A stretch of 6,539 nucleotides of DNA, from NCBI GenBank assembly GCA_023700785.1, contig JAMPYH010000154.1, forward strand, positions 1 through 6,539. The letters are read 5' to 3'. Position numbers and translations under genes: made by a program. This document shows, one piece after another, positions 1 through 6,296 of this stretch (positions within the stretch are counted from its first letter, which is position 1; every line of letters starts with the position of its first letter). The notes beneath the pieces were generated by a model. It ran no database searches, was not told the DNA's origin, and worked only from the letters and a program-made list of their open reading frames with translations. This DNA is from Candidatus Zixiibacteriota bacterium. GTDB taxonomy: Bacteria; Zixibacteria; MSB-5A5; GN15; FEB-12.

Positions 1-1163
1 ACGAAGTTCGTCGCCGGGCTGATCAGCCACAAAAACGCGCCGCCAAACGCCGCCAACGAAACAATTGAATCTCGGATCAGGTAGTACGTGCCGGACATCG
101 CCGCCTCGCGTCCCGACGGCGCCAGATCCATGATCATCGCTTTCCGCGTTGGCTCTCCAAACTCTTTCAGGCCGCGTACAACAAACGCTCCGACCAGCGG
201 CCAGAACGACTGCGACAGCCAGAGCACCAGCGGAAACGCGGTGAAATTGATGAATGTCATTACCACAAACGGCTTTTTGCTGGTTTTGTCCGCCCAATAG
301 GCGACCGGAATATAACAGAGCACAGCGACAACCATCTCGATCGTAGTGAGCAGTCCAAACTCGATCGCGGTGACCGGCCGCGCGATCGATTTCATCGCCC
401 AGACCACCACAAACGCGTATGGGATCTGCTCGGCGAAGCGGATCAGGATATCCGCCACCAGCAGATTTTTGAGCTGAGGGGACATCATCCGGAACATGGC
501 GAGCGGGTTTTTCTCGGCGCCATTGGGATTGCTCGCTTTGTCCGGAGGTACATCCTTGATCAAGATCTGTTGGAGTGCCGCCGCGAGCAGCGCCATCACC
601 AGCGCCGCCACAAAGGCCAGCCGCACGCCTGTCGTTTCTCCCCAGCCGGCGATAAAGAGCCCGCCGATAACCGGCCCGAGCGCCATCGGAATTCGCCTCA
701 CCAATGAATGCATCGAAACACCCATCGTCCGCTTTGATTTCGGGAGTACTCGCGCTACCAGGCTCATGGTGGCGGGGAGCGATATCGCGGTCCAGGAGAG
801 GAAGAGGATAGAACCGATTATGACCGCATAGACCGAGGGGATAAGAATGACGATCAGAAAGCCGGCCATCGCCATCAGGTTGAAGATCAGCAGCGCCCGC
901 TTGGTGCCGAATCGGTCCGAGAGGTAGCCGCCGGGAAACGAGTAAAGCGCGGAGAGGAGATTATCCAGACCGTTCAGCAGACCGATCGCCACCGCGCCGC
1001 CGCCGAGCGCGATAATGTAGATCGGCAGAAACCGCTCCGCCATCTTCTCCCCCATCCCGACCAGTATCACCATCGCCATCAGGGCGACCATGCTCTGCTT
1101 GAGCGCGAAAAAATCGACAATGCGGCGGCTAAGCGACATCTGCTGGTCCGACATGGGCGACAT
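1..1163 (-). CDS. MFS transporter, 3' end beyond window
   Basis: This is an inner-membrane transporter of the major facilitator superfamily; its substrate cannot be told from sequence. Reading leftwards from ATG at 1163 the frame stays open for 387 codons to the window edge, so the C-terminus is missing (complete family members usually have about 400-450 residues). Successive hydrophobic segments begin near residue 25. The MFS loop 2-3 signature is clear at about residues 78-88 (GGYLSDRFGTK), and a weaker copy at the start of the second half (YIPVAYWADKTSKKP) shows the usual two-fold repeat. A later RGLKEFGEPTRKA stretch is typical of MFS proteins of the drug/metabolite type. In-frame ATGs at 1163, 1154 and 1139 are all possible starts; none has a strong Shine-Dalgarno, and a weak GTGGAA lies about 15 nt before 1163. 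It follows the metal permease gene by 57 nt on the same strand, so co-transcription is likely, but a metal substrate is only a guess. Confidence 0.9.
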   Translation of the reverse strand, partial: MSPMSDQQMSLSRRIVDFFALKQSMVALMAMVILVGMGEKMAERFLPIYIIALGGGAVAIGLLNGLDNLLSALYSFPGGYLSDRFGTKRALLIFNLMAMAGFLIVILIPSVYAVIIGSILFLSWTAISLPATMSLVARVLPKSKRTMGVSMHSLVRRIPMALGPVIGGLFIAGWGETTGVRLAFVAALVMALLAAALQQILIKDVPPDKASNPNGAEKNPLAMFRMMSPQLKNLLVADILIRFAEQIPYAFVVVWAMKSIARPVTAIEFGLLTTIEMVVAVLCYIPVAYWADKTSKKPFVVMTFINFTAFPLVLWLSQSFWPLVGAFVVRGLKEFGEPTRKAMIMDLAPSGREAAMSGTYYLIRDSIVSLAAFGGAFLWLISPATNF

Positions 1164-1220
1164 GAACGGCAAGGTATCGTTCCACTATAACGGACGCAAG
1201 CAGCACTCGCGACTCCGCGG

Positions 1221-2051
1221 TCAGTGCCGACGTCTCAACAAAAACCGTCCCGCGGCGGAGATGACCAAAGCCAGAATCAACGCGGCCATGATCGCGGGCC
1301 CGGTCGGAAGATCGAAATAGAGCGACGTATGTATTCCCACCAACGCTCCAACCACCGCCACGGTCCACCCGATAGCCAGCCGCTTCCCCTTCGATTGAGT
1401 AAACAGCAGCGCGATCACCGGCGGGATAACCAGCAGTGAAAAGACCAATAGCACGCCGGCGATATGCACCGACGAGGTCACGACCAGACCAAACGTGGCG
1501 TAGAACAGAAAATCCCAGAGAATCACTTTCATCCCGGATCGCGCGGCGGCCTGCCGGTTCTCTGAGATCATAAAGAACTTCTCGCGGAAAAGATAGTGGA
1601 ACAGCCCGACCGCCGAGTAAAGCCCGGCGATAGTCAATAGCTCCGGGATGGTGCAGGTCAGGATTGAGCCGTTGGAGATCTCCTGGATCGTCTCCATCCC
1701 TTCAGGGTGATGCGACAACATCAGCACCGCCAGCGCGGCGAATCCGGCGTAAATGATCCCGATGAACGCTTCCTGCGGGATACGGTCGTCGCGAGTGCGG
1801 CTGACCGCGACCAAAAGCGCGGCCAGCAAAGTAAACGAAAGCGAAATAAAATAGGATTGGAGCGAATGATCCCCAACCCCGGCGAAGATCGCCACGACAT
1901 AGCCAAACGCCGCGGCCTGCGCCAGCGACAGATCCACAAAGATCACCCCCCGGCTGACCACATGAAAGCCGAGATACGCGTGGATTCCGGCGAGCACCAT
2001 GCTGACCATGATCCCGATCTGGACAAATGGCTGCTGCAGTAATTCAAGCAT
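1221..2051 (-). CDS. Metal ABC transporter permease, ZnuB/MntB (ABC-3) family
   Basis: Inner-membrane permease of the family that imports Zn2+, Mn2+ or Fe2+ from a periplasmic binding protein. Length is 276 aa, normal for the family, with about eight hydrophobic segments. Recognisable blocks are GIHAYLGFHVVSRGVIFVDLS (about 22-42), the ATPase-contact-like segment PQEAFIGIIYAG (about 92-103), and the late signature SSVHIAGVLLVFSLLVIPP (193-211). In many family members the first block continues as a Ser-His-Ala motif; here it reads LAQAAAFG, with Gln for His, a variant I recall from other members. The frame also allows a GTG start at 2060, but ATG 2051 is preferred because GAGGTGA (2063-2057) sits 5 nt before it and overlaps the stop codon of the binding-protein gene. 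This implies translational coupling to that gene. The protein ends in a basic RRRH tail. No ATPase gene adjoins it here. Confidence 0.93.
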   Translation of the reverse strand: MLELLQQPFVQIGIMVSMVLAGIHAYLGFHVVSRGVIFVDLSLAQAAAFGYVVAIFAGVGDHSLQSYFISLSFTLLAALLVAVSRTRDDRIPQEAFIGIIYAGFAALAVLMLSHHPEGMETIQEISNGSILTCTIPELLTIAGLYSAVGLFHYLFREKFFMISENRQAAARSGMKVILWDFLFYATFGLVVTSSVHIAGVLLVFSLLVIPPVIALLFTQSKGKRLAIGWTVAVVGALVGIHTSLYFDLPTGPAIMAALILALVISAAGRFLLRRRH

Positions 2052-2056
2052 TCCGG

Positions 2057-2063
2057 TCACCTC
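2057..2063 (-). promoter_or_regulatory. Shine-Dalgarno of the permease gene, overlapping a stop codon
   Basis: GAGGTGA lies 5 nt before ATG 2051 and contains the TGA stop of the metal-binding-protein gene. This decides the permease start against the in-frame GTG at 2060, which lies inside the same element, and points to translational coupling. Confidence 0.75.
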
Positions 2064-2938
2064 GTCGCTTTGAGCAGGCTCAGCAAAGTATCAAAAAGCG
2101 CGATATAATCCGTAGCCGATGCGACCGCGCCGACCGAAGGGGGGGCGACGAGAACGGTCGCTCCGGTCGCTTTCGCGATCGATTCCGGCGCGCGCGGCGA
2201 GAAGTACGGCTCCCGCAAAATGACCCTGACCTCTTTGCTCTTCATCAGGTCGATCAATTGAGATGTATGCGACGCTGTCGGCTCTATCCCGGGCTTCGGC
2301 TCGATAAAGCCGACCACTTCAAAGCCAAACGCTTTCGCCAGATATGGCCAGGTGTTGTGGTACGACACTACGCTGAGTCCCTTCAGCGATTCAGCTTCCT
2401 TCCGCCATTTCACCAGGTTGTTTTCGACCTTTAAGCAGAAGGCCTCGAAGTTCACCTGGTAGATTGTCAGGTTCTCGGGATCAGCTTTGGTGATCGCGGT
2501 AAGGATATTCCGCGCGATCTCGACTCCGTTGGCCGGATCCAGCCAGTAGTGCGGATTCCCCTGTGGATGGATGTCCCCCATTGACGCGTCGATCCTCCCT
2601 GACGGCCGCTCCAGCGTTTCGATACCAGTCGAGCAATCAACGACGATCAGCTTACCGTTGCGGGAGCCATCGATCACCGCGTCGGCCCACATATCCAACC
2701 CCAGTCCGACCTTAAGGTAAATATCCGCCTTGCTCACTTTGAGCATATAGCTGGGGAGTACTTCGACATAATGGAGATTCGATCTCCCCTGGGCGATCGA
2801 GTTGACCTCGGCGAGATCGCCGCCGATCTCTTTGGCTATAGAGGCAAGATCCGTGCTCGAAGCAACGATCGCCACTTTGGCCATCGCGAGGCCTGTCAGC
2901 CCAAACAGAACGCCGATGACGATCAATAATTTCTTCAT
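2057..2938 (-). CDS. Periplasmic metal-binding protein, ZnuA/TroA (cluster A-I) family
   Basis: Substrate-binding protein that captures a divalent metal, probably Zn2+, in the periplasm and hands it to the permease encoded next. It has 293 aa, a typical length. A Sec signal peptide (MKKLL followed by a hydrophobic stretch and AMA at 18-20) should be cut before Lys21; no lipobox Cys is present. Family hallmarks are NLHYVE with His56, GNPHYWLDP with His130, and SYHNTWPY with His194, matching the three-His metal site. His124 in GDIHPQGNPH is an additional nearby His; the long His/Asp-rich loop of many zinc ZnuAs is absent. The usual C-terminal Asp ligand (DPLG-type motif) is replaced by APPSVG (about 265-270). 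Glu243 in REPYFSP belongs to a conserved family segment. Start ATG 2938 has AGGAGAG (2951-2945) 6 nt upstream, overlapping the stop of the outer-membrane gene; the gap is 11 nt. The gene symbol is withheld because Zn and Mn members cannot be separated safely. Confidence 0.92.
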   Translation of the reverse strand: MKKLLIVIGVLFGLTGLAMAKVAIVASSTDLASIAKEIGGDLAEVNSIAQGRSNLHYVEVLPSYMLKVSKADIYLKVGLGLDMWADAVIDGSRNGKLIVVDCSTGIETLERPSGRIDASMGDIHPQGNPHYWLDPANGVEIARNILTAITKADPENLTIYQVNFEAFCLKVENNLVKWRKEAESLKGLSVVSYHNTWPYLAKAFGFEVVGFIEPKPGIEPTASHTSQLIDLMKSKEVRVILREPYFSPRAPESIAKATGATVLVAPPSVGAVASATDYIALFDTLLSLLKATR

Positions 2939-2944
2939 GTTAGT

Positions 2945-2951
2945 CTCTCCT
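2945..2951 (-). promoter_or_regulatory. Shine-Dalgarno of the metal-binding-protein gene
   Basis: AGGAGAG, 6 nt before ATG 2938, overlaps the TAG stop (2952-2950) of the outer-membrane protein gene. As with the permease, the ribosome finishing one gene is placed at the start of the next. Confidence 0.75.
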
Positions 2952-4197
2952 AAAACTCGTGCGGCTTGTGCGGGCCCAGTGACCAGATCATCTGAAGGCC
3001 GACTGTGATCTCATCATCCTTTGAGGTCATCGCTGTGTTCACCAATTGTGATCGGTCCTTTATATCATACGTGGTCATGCGCCCGAACAGACGGAAGATC
3101 GTTGTTTCTTCCATAAGTGAGAAGCCGGAGAAAAGCGTGATCGCCAGCGAACTGTTCTGGTCGTCGAAGATAGCGGCTGACGTATTGTTAGGTTCTTCAA
3201 CCGGATTGTAATCTTCTTCGCCGCCGTCAAATATCCCCGGCGCGTAATCCACCATGAGGCCGATGCTGTAGCGCTTGAGAAAGCGAAGATCGACAAAACC
3301 GAATCCGCCGATAGTGTTCACTTGGCCGAACTCGCCGCCGAGAGTAAGCGTGGTGTCCTCCGCGAAGTGATCGCGCCGACTGCCGATCAGCTCTCCCTGC
3401 AGAGTCAGTGACGTATAGTCGGACCAGCGATACTTGTATTTCAGGTCCAACCCGAACATGGTCGCGCTCATGTCGTCAAACCCGGCCAGATCCGAGCCGC
3501 TGCCCTCCGCGCCCGCCGCGGCATAAAGCCCGTACAGGCCCGACGCGCCCAACTCGAGATTACCTTTTTCGCCGATCGGAACAAAGAGACTCAGCCGGCC
3601 GGAGAAGATCGGATCTTCGGTGTTCCTGCCCTCAACATGATCTTCTTCCACCGCTGATTCCTCCGCGTGTCCGTGCGCGTCGGCCTCGAAGATCTTTCCG
3701 CGAAGCGCGTTCAGCGAGAGTTTGCCGTAGAAGCCGGTCGGCAACAGGAAGTTGATATTCACGCCCTCGTCGATGAAGCCATCGAAGCCGAACATTATCC
3801 GATGCGCCAACGGGCGATCGACAAAGGGATACGCGTGCGGGTGAGAGACGTTCAATTTGCCGAAGTCGACCAGGTAGCGACCGGCTTTTACTTGCATATT
3901 GAGCGGCAGGCCGCGAAGGATCGATCCAAACGCTTCCTCGATCTCAAAGCCGTCGCCATGGTTGGCGATAAAGATATCAGCTCTGGTGTATGGATTAAGA
4001 TTGCCGTTGATCGCCAACTCCAGTTCGTTAAATCGCATATTCAGCGTGCCGTTCCGCGCGGTCTTTACGCCGTCGGCGTCAACATAGTTGCCGCTGAAAG
4101 CGCGAAAATCGCCGATCGCCGATATATCCGGCTGGGTGACAGCTGATGCCGCCCCAACCATGCTCAGTATTAGCAAAAGACAGAAGGCTGTCCGCAT
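2950..4197 (-). CDS. Porin-like outer-membrane beta-barrel with His/acidic loop, probably metal-related
   Basis: A 415-aa exported protein predicted to form an outer-membrane beta-barrel. The N-terminus (MRTAFCLLLILSMVGAASA) is a clear Sec signal peptide. The mature part alternates aromatic/hydrophobic and polar residues in many short strands, such as LDLKYKYRW and YTSLTLQGELIG, and the chain ends in Phe, as expected for BAM-assembled proteins. A loop at about 171-190 is rich in His, Glu and Asp (EADAHGHAEE, EEDHVEG), an obvious candidate metal-binding surface, and the C-terminus carries PHKPHEF. No plug domain or TonB box is seen, so it is not a TonB-dependent receptor. The frame can be extended to TTG at 4209, but ATG 4197 is chosen because GGAGG (4207-4203) lies 5 nt upstream of it. 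The gene is 11 nt from the metal-binding-protein gene, which supports a role in moving or concentrating metal at the outer membrane. No named family was recognised; function is inferred from fold and context. Confidence 0.85.
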   Translation of the reverse strand: MRTAFCLLLILSMVGAASAVTQPDISAIGDFRAFSGNYVDADGVKTARNGTLNMRFNELELAINGNLNPYTRADIFIANHGDGFEIEEAFGSILRGLPLNMQVKAGRYLVDFGKLNVSHPHAYPFVDRPLAHRIMFGFDGFIDEGVNINFLLPTGFYGKLSLNALRGKIFEADAHGHAEESAVEEDHVEGRNTEDPIFSGRLSLFVPIGEKGNLELGASGLYGLYAAAGAEGSGSDLAGFDDMSATMFGLDLKYKYRWSDYTSLTLQGELIGSRRDHFAEDTTLTLGGEFGQVNTIGGFGFVDLRFLKRYSIGLMVDYAPGIFDGGEEDYNPVEEPNNTSAAIFDDQNSSLAITLFSGFSLMEETTIFRLFGRMTTYDIKDRSQLVNTAMTSKDDEITVGLQMIWSLGPHKPHEF

Positions 4198-4200
4198 ATT

Positions 4201-4207
4201 CTCCTCC
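4201..4207 (-). promoter_or_regulatory. Shine-Dalgarno of the outer-membrane protein gene
   Basis: GGAGGAG precedes ATG 4197 and is the strongest ribosome-binding site in the cluster. It overlaps the in-frame TTG at 4209-4207, which is therefore rejected as a start. The 77-nt gap upstream also holds a small inverted repeat (CGCGC, 7-nt loop, GCGCG; near 4227-4243) but no convincing promoter. Confidence 0.75.
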
Positions 4208-4274
4208 AATAAAGTGCAGCCGCTCGCGCGTACATGGCGCGATACGGTTCACGGTAAATAGCTGTTGGTGGTGA

Positions 4275-4619
4275 TCAGGAAGCGGGTGGAGGAGAGCGCG
4301 GCGAAAGTTGCGGGGAGAACTGAGAGCAGAAGTTCGTCGTCGTCGGCGTGATGCTCGCGTTCGATGGCGCCATCGGGTTCAATGAGACCGCGTCAAAAAA
4401 GACAACATCCAGCTGGCCATGCGTTTTGCAGATCTGGCAGAGATCCGGATGGTGTCCGTCCGGGGAGGGTGAGCCTGAAGCAAATGATGACGAGTTCTGA
4501 AGATCTTTCGGGGTGTGATCGCAGGCGTGATGCGGGACTGTCCAGGCAAGAAACAGCAACAGGTAGCCCGCCATTAACAGGCACGGTACACGGTTCAGTT
4601 TGCCCTGCGTGAACATCAT
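4275..4619 (-). CDS. Small exported His/Cys-rich protein, DUF2946-like
   Basis: A 114-aa protein with one hydrophobic segment near the N-terminus (about 12-27, LLMAGYLLLFLAW), acting as signal peptide or membrane anchor and placing the rest outside the cytoplasm. Potential metal ligands cluster after it: HHACDH (30-35), GHHPDLCQICKTH (55-67), then a single Cys at 98. The CxxCxxH arrangement and the Pro-rich end (SPQLSPRSPPPAS) resemble DUF2946 proteins as I remember them; no search was possible. Thus it may bind, scavenge or sense a metal in the periplasm. There are tandem ATGs at 4619 and 4616 and no good Shine-Dalgarno; the start lies 12 nt after the hydrolase stop codon, so translational coupling is plausible. 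The tail from about residue 85 is low in complexity. A spurious frame cannot be fully excluded, but the signal-like segment, ligand motifs and operon spacing argue for a real gene. Confidence 0.68.
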   Translation of the reverse strand: MMFTQGKLNRVPCLLMAGYLLLFLAWTVPHHACDHTPKDLQNSSSFASGSPSPDGHHPDLCQICKTHGQLDVVFFDAVSLNPMAPSNASITPTTTNFCSQFSPQLSPRSPPPAS

Positions 4620-4631
4620 TCTACACTGATT

Positions 4632-5531
4632 CTATCTGCGGGTTAATTCCAGCAGCGAGCCAACCAGCTCCTGCTCTGTCCCCGTAACCGGCCTGAGCGA
4701 AATAAGTTCCGGCGCCGATTCGACCAACTTCCGCACCGCTGGATCGTCCTGGCGCTCCGGCGCGACATGGAGAAAGGTCTTCCGAGTCGGCGCCCTTAAC
4801 TGGTCGATATCCCGACACTCCGCCGCGTAACTGCTGCGGATATTATACCACCACCAGAACATCGTCCGGTGGAACGGATACCAGATATGGCTGGTGGTCT
4901 GCTTGACCTTATCAAACATCCGGTCGGAGGTCAGATACGGTTCGACTGCCGCAAGCGCGTCGATCCGTTTTTCTTCGATCGCTGTCAGCAGCGCGGCATC
5001 AGCCCCAGCCGAATAACCGACAACCACCAGCGGATGCGCCATCCGGCCGTGGATCTCGAGATCAGCGATGACCGCCTGAAGATCCGCGGCTTCGTATTGG
5101 CCGTCGGAATGATACCTCCCGCTGGATCCCCCCGACGCTCGCTGATCGTATGTCGCCACCGCGAATCCGGAATCGACAAATGCCCTGGCCAGCGGGATCA
5201 TCTGATTCCGATTTTGGCGTTCGTCAGGTATCAAGATGGCGAGTCCACGGGGCAGACTGTCGAGCGGCGCTATCATCACCGCGGCCAGCTTGGTCAGACC
5301 ATCAGACTCAACCCGGAAACTATCGGCCTTGAAACCGGCCTCGACAAATGGAGTGATGTCATTTGCAAGCAGGATAGAATCAGCCGGCAGTTCATCGATA
5401 TCCGGCCGTGCCATGAACGCCTTGGTTCGATTGAGCGGATAAACGACATAAATGAGCACCAGTATCAGGACCGCGACAATAAAGAGAATGGTTTTGATCG
5501 TTTCGCGGGTCCCTCGGGACAGTCGAGCCAT
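4632..5531 (-). CDS. Membrane-anchored alpha/beta-hydrolase-fold protein
   Basis: A 299-aa protein with a basic N-terminus and one strong transmembrane helix (about 12-32), followed by an alpha/beta-hydrolase-like domain likely facing the periplasm. Visible fold marks are an oxyanion-region strand-turn (LAILIPDERQNRN, about 97-109), the block YDQRASGGSSG (128-138), and the nucleophile elbow GYSAG with Ser174 (172-176). An Asp candidate is D262/D263 in APERQDD. No His occurs after His255, so the usual C-terminal catalytic His, expected near PVTGTEQE (281-288), is not visible; the protein may use another residue, or may not be a hydrolase enzyme. The substrate is unknown. ATG 5531 is preceded by GGGAG (5546-5542) at a longish 10-nt spacing. 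It is the first gene of the minus-strand cluster and lies 12 nt before the small DUF2946-like gene. A link to metal uptake is from position only. Confidence 0.85.
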   Translation of the reverse strand: MARLSRGTRETIKTILFIVAVLILVLIYVVYPLNRTKAFMARPDIDELPADSILLANDITPFVEAGFKADSFRVESDGLTKLAAVMIAPLDSLPRGLAILIPDERQNRNQMIPLARAFVDSGFAVATYDQRASGGSSGRYHSDGQYEAADLQAVIADLEIHGRMAHPLVVVGYSAGADAALLTAIEEKRIDALAAVEPYLTSDRMFDKVKQTTSHIWYPFHRTMFWWWYNIRSSYAAECRDIDQLRAPTRKTFLHVAPERQDDPAVRKLVESAPELISLRPVTGTEQELVGSLLELTRR

Positions 5532-5572
5532 GCGGAAGTTGCTCCCTTACGGATTCGGTTGGTTCAGCGGCA

Positions 5573-5601
5573 ATGTTGCTGACTCTTACGGTTTAAGTCA
5601 A
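5573..5601 (-). promoter_or_regulatory. Weak candidate promoter for the minus-strand cluster
   Basis: On the minus strand TTGACT (5601-5596) is followed after 17 nt by CAACAT (5578-5573), about 42 nt before the hydrolase ATG. The -35 matches consensus in five of six positions but the -10 in only three, so this is tentative. No recognisable Zur or Mn-regulator operator was seen next to it. Confidence 0.25.
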
Positions 5602-5667
5602 CCTCAATTCATGTGAACCACGCGACACCGGCTGCATCGGGTGGCCTAACCTCCAAGCCGTGGACAA

Positions 5668-5681
5668 TGGGAGCACGGCAG
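5668..5681 (+). repeat. 14-nt direct repeat, copy 1
   Basis: TGGGAGCACGGCAG occurs here and again at 5795-5808, identical over 14 nt. It is followed by a tandem hexamer, AGCTTG twice (5684-5695). A decayed interspersed repeat unit is one explanation. Confidence 0.7.
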
Positions 5682-5742
5682 GCAGCTTGAGCTTGTGCGG
5701 AATGCTTTAAGTGGTTTATGCTTTGCCGATTACGGCGTCACA

Positions 5743-5815
5743 GGGGCGACCCGCCCAAATAGCCGCGATGCTCCCGACATGCCGCGGGAGCATTTGGGAG
5801 CACGGCAGTCGCCCC
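5743..5815. repeat. Composite 73-nt inverted repeat (REP/MITE-like palindrome or structured RNA)
   Basis: Nested complementary arms are seen: the outer GGGGCGAC (5743-5750) with GTCGCCCC (5808-5815), then CCCAA (5754-5758) with TTGGG (5794-5798), then a perfect 9-bp inner hairpin ATGCTCCCG (5768-5776) with CGGGAGCAT (5785-5793) closing an 8-nt loop. The loop's TGCCG (5780-5784) can also pair with CGGCA (5803-5807). No T-tract follows on either strand, so it does not look like an intrinsic terminator. GGGGCGACCCGCC-type arms recall short palindromic repeats scattered through many environmental genomes, which is memory, not a search result. Confidence 0.65.
5795..5808 (+). repeat. 14-nt direct repeat, copy 2
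   Basis: Second copy of TGGGAGCACGGCAG. It lies inside the right arm of the composite inverted repeat at 5743-5815. Its GGGAGCA core also occurs at 5786-5792, giving three copies of that heptamer in the region against one complement (TGCTCCC, 5769-5775). Confidence 0.7.
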
Positions 5816-6088
5816 CGAGATTGTTATCTGCCGATTTATGGGGAGCGAGGTCCATCAACTTCGTCCATTCTCGAACCGGTCGCGCCGGTATCTCGCGTCA
5901 TGGCAGGCGCTGTGGAGAATCTGAGCAGGTTTTCCAGGGTATCCTCAACAGCTCTTTGGTTAAGAACAGCACCGAATTACCGAAAAATGAGAGAGGACAC
6001 CGGGGAATGGTGGCCGCGATAACTTCGCCTTTCGCGGAGCCAGCGGCGGATCGCGATCGGATACCGGAATCGTCCTATTAATGATAAG

Positions 6089-6105
6089 AATAGTGATCAA
6101 CTATT
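6089..6105. repeat. Short AT-rich inverted repeat, operator-like
   Basis: AATAGT (6089-6094) and ACTATT (6100-6105) are perfect complements around GATCA. The site could be a dimeric-regulator operator or a small hairpin. Part of it, TGATCAACT (6094-6102), is complementary to AGTTGATCA at 6221-6229. Confidence 0.4.
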
Positions 6106-6111
6106 GAAGAA

Positions 6112-6134
6112 TCTTCGCGGGGGTACCGCGAAGA
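6112..6134. repeat. Strong 9-bp GC-rich hairpin
   Basis: TCTTCGCGG (6112-6120) pairs perfectly with CCGCGAAGA (6126-6134) across a 5-nt GGGTA loop. On the plus strand CCGAAGATCC follows, with no U-tract. On the minus strand the stem is followed by TTCTTC, a poor tail, so a terminator for leftward transcription is possible but weak. No gene that it would end is visible. Confidence 0.55.
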
Positions 6135-6296
6135 CCGAAGATCCATACAGGAGGAGCGGTAAGAACCAAACAGACTCATCGTGAACTGTCCCCATCGGTG
6201 ACACTTGTTGTCCGTCGTAGAGTTGATCATGTCGCTCCTGACCAACGGTATCATCGAAAATCAGGCGTCAGGACTGGATTTTTTGGCTTTTAGGTG

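Noticed and set aside
496..831. Plus-strand open frame of 111 codons
   Set aside because: It is antisense to the MFS transporter, whose transmembrane segments and loop motif establish the coding strand.
3667..4146. Plus-strand open frame of 159 codons
   Set aside because: It is antisense to the outer-membrane protein gene and its translation is Arg/Val/Asp-rich without recognisable features.
4869..5582. Long plus-strand open frame of 237 codons
   Set aside because: It is antisense to the well-supported hydrolase-like gene, with no domain, signal or ribosome-binding support; it is explained by that gene's codon bias.
5866..5885. tRNA T-loop-like GGTTCGAGA on the minus strand
   Set aside because: The flanking five bases do not pair as a T-stem and no acceptor or anticodon arms can be built around it.
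5695..6081. Two overlapping plus-strand open frames (5695-6081 and 5711-6022) in the gene-free region
   Set aside because: They run through the palindrome, have no good ribosome-binding site, and give Arg/Ser/Pro-rich translations without secondary-structure pattern or known motifs.
6236..6284. Terminator-like elements: TCCTGAC/GTCAGGA and AAAATC/GATTTT followed by T residues
   Set aside because: The stems are weak or widely spaced, the second is A-U rich at its base, and no gene upstream on the plus strand needs ending.
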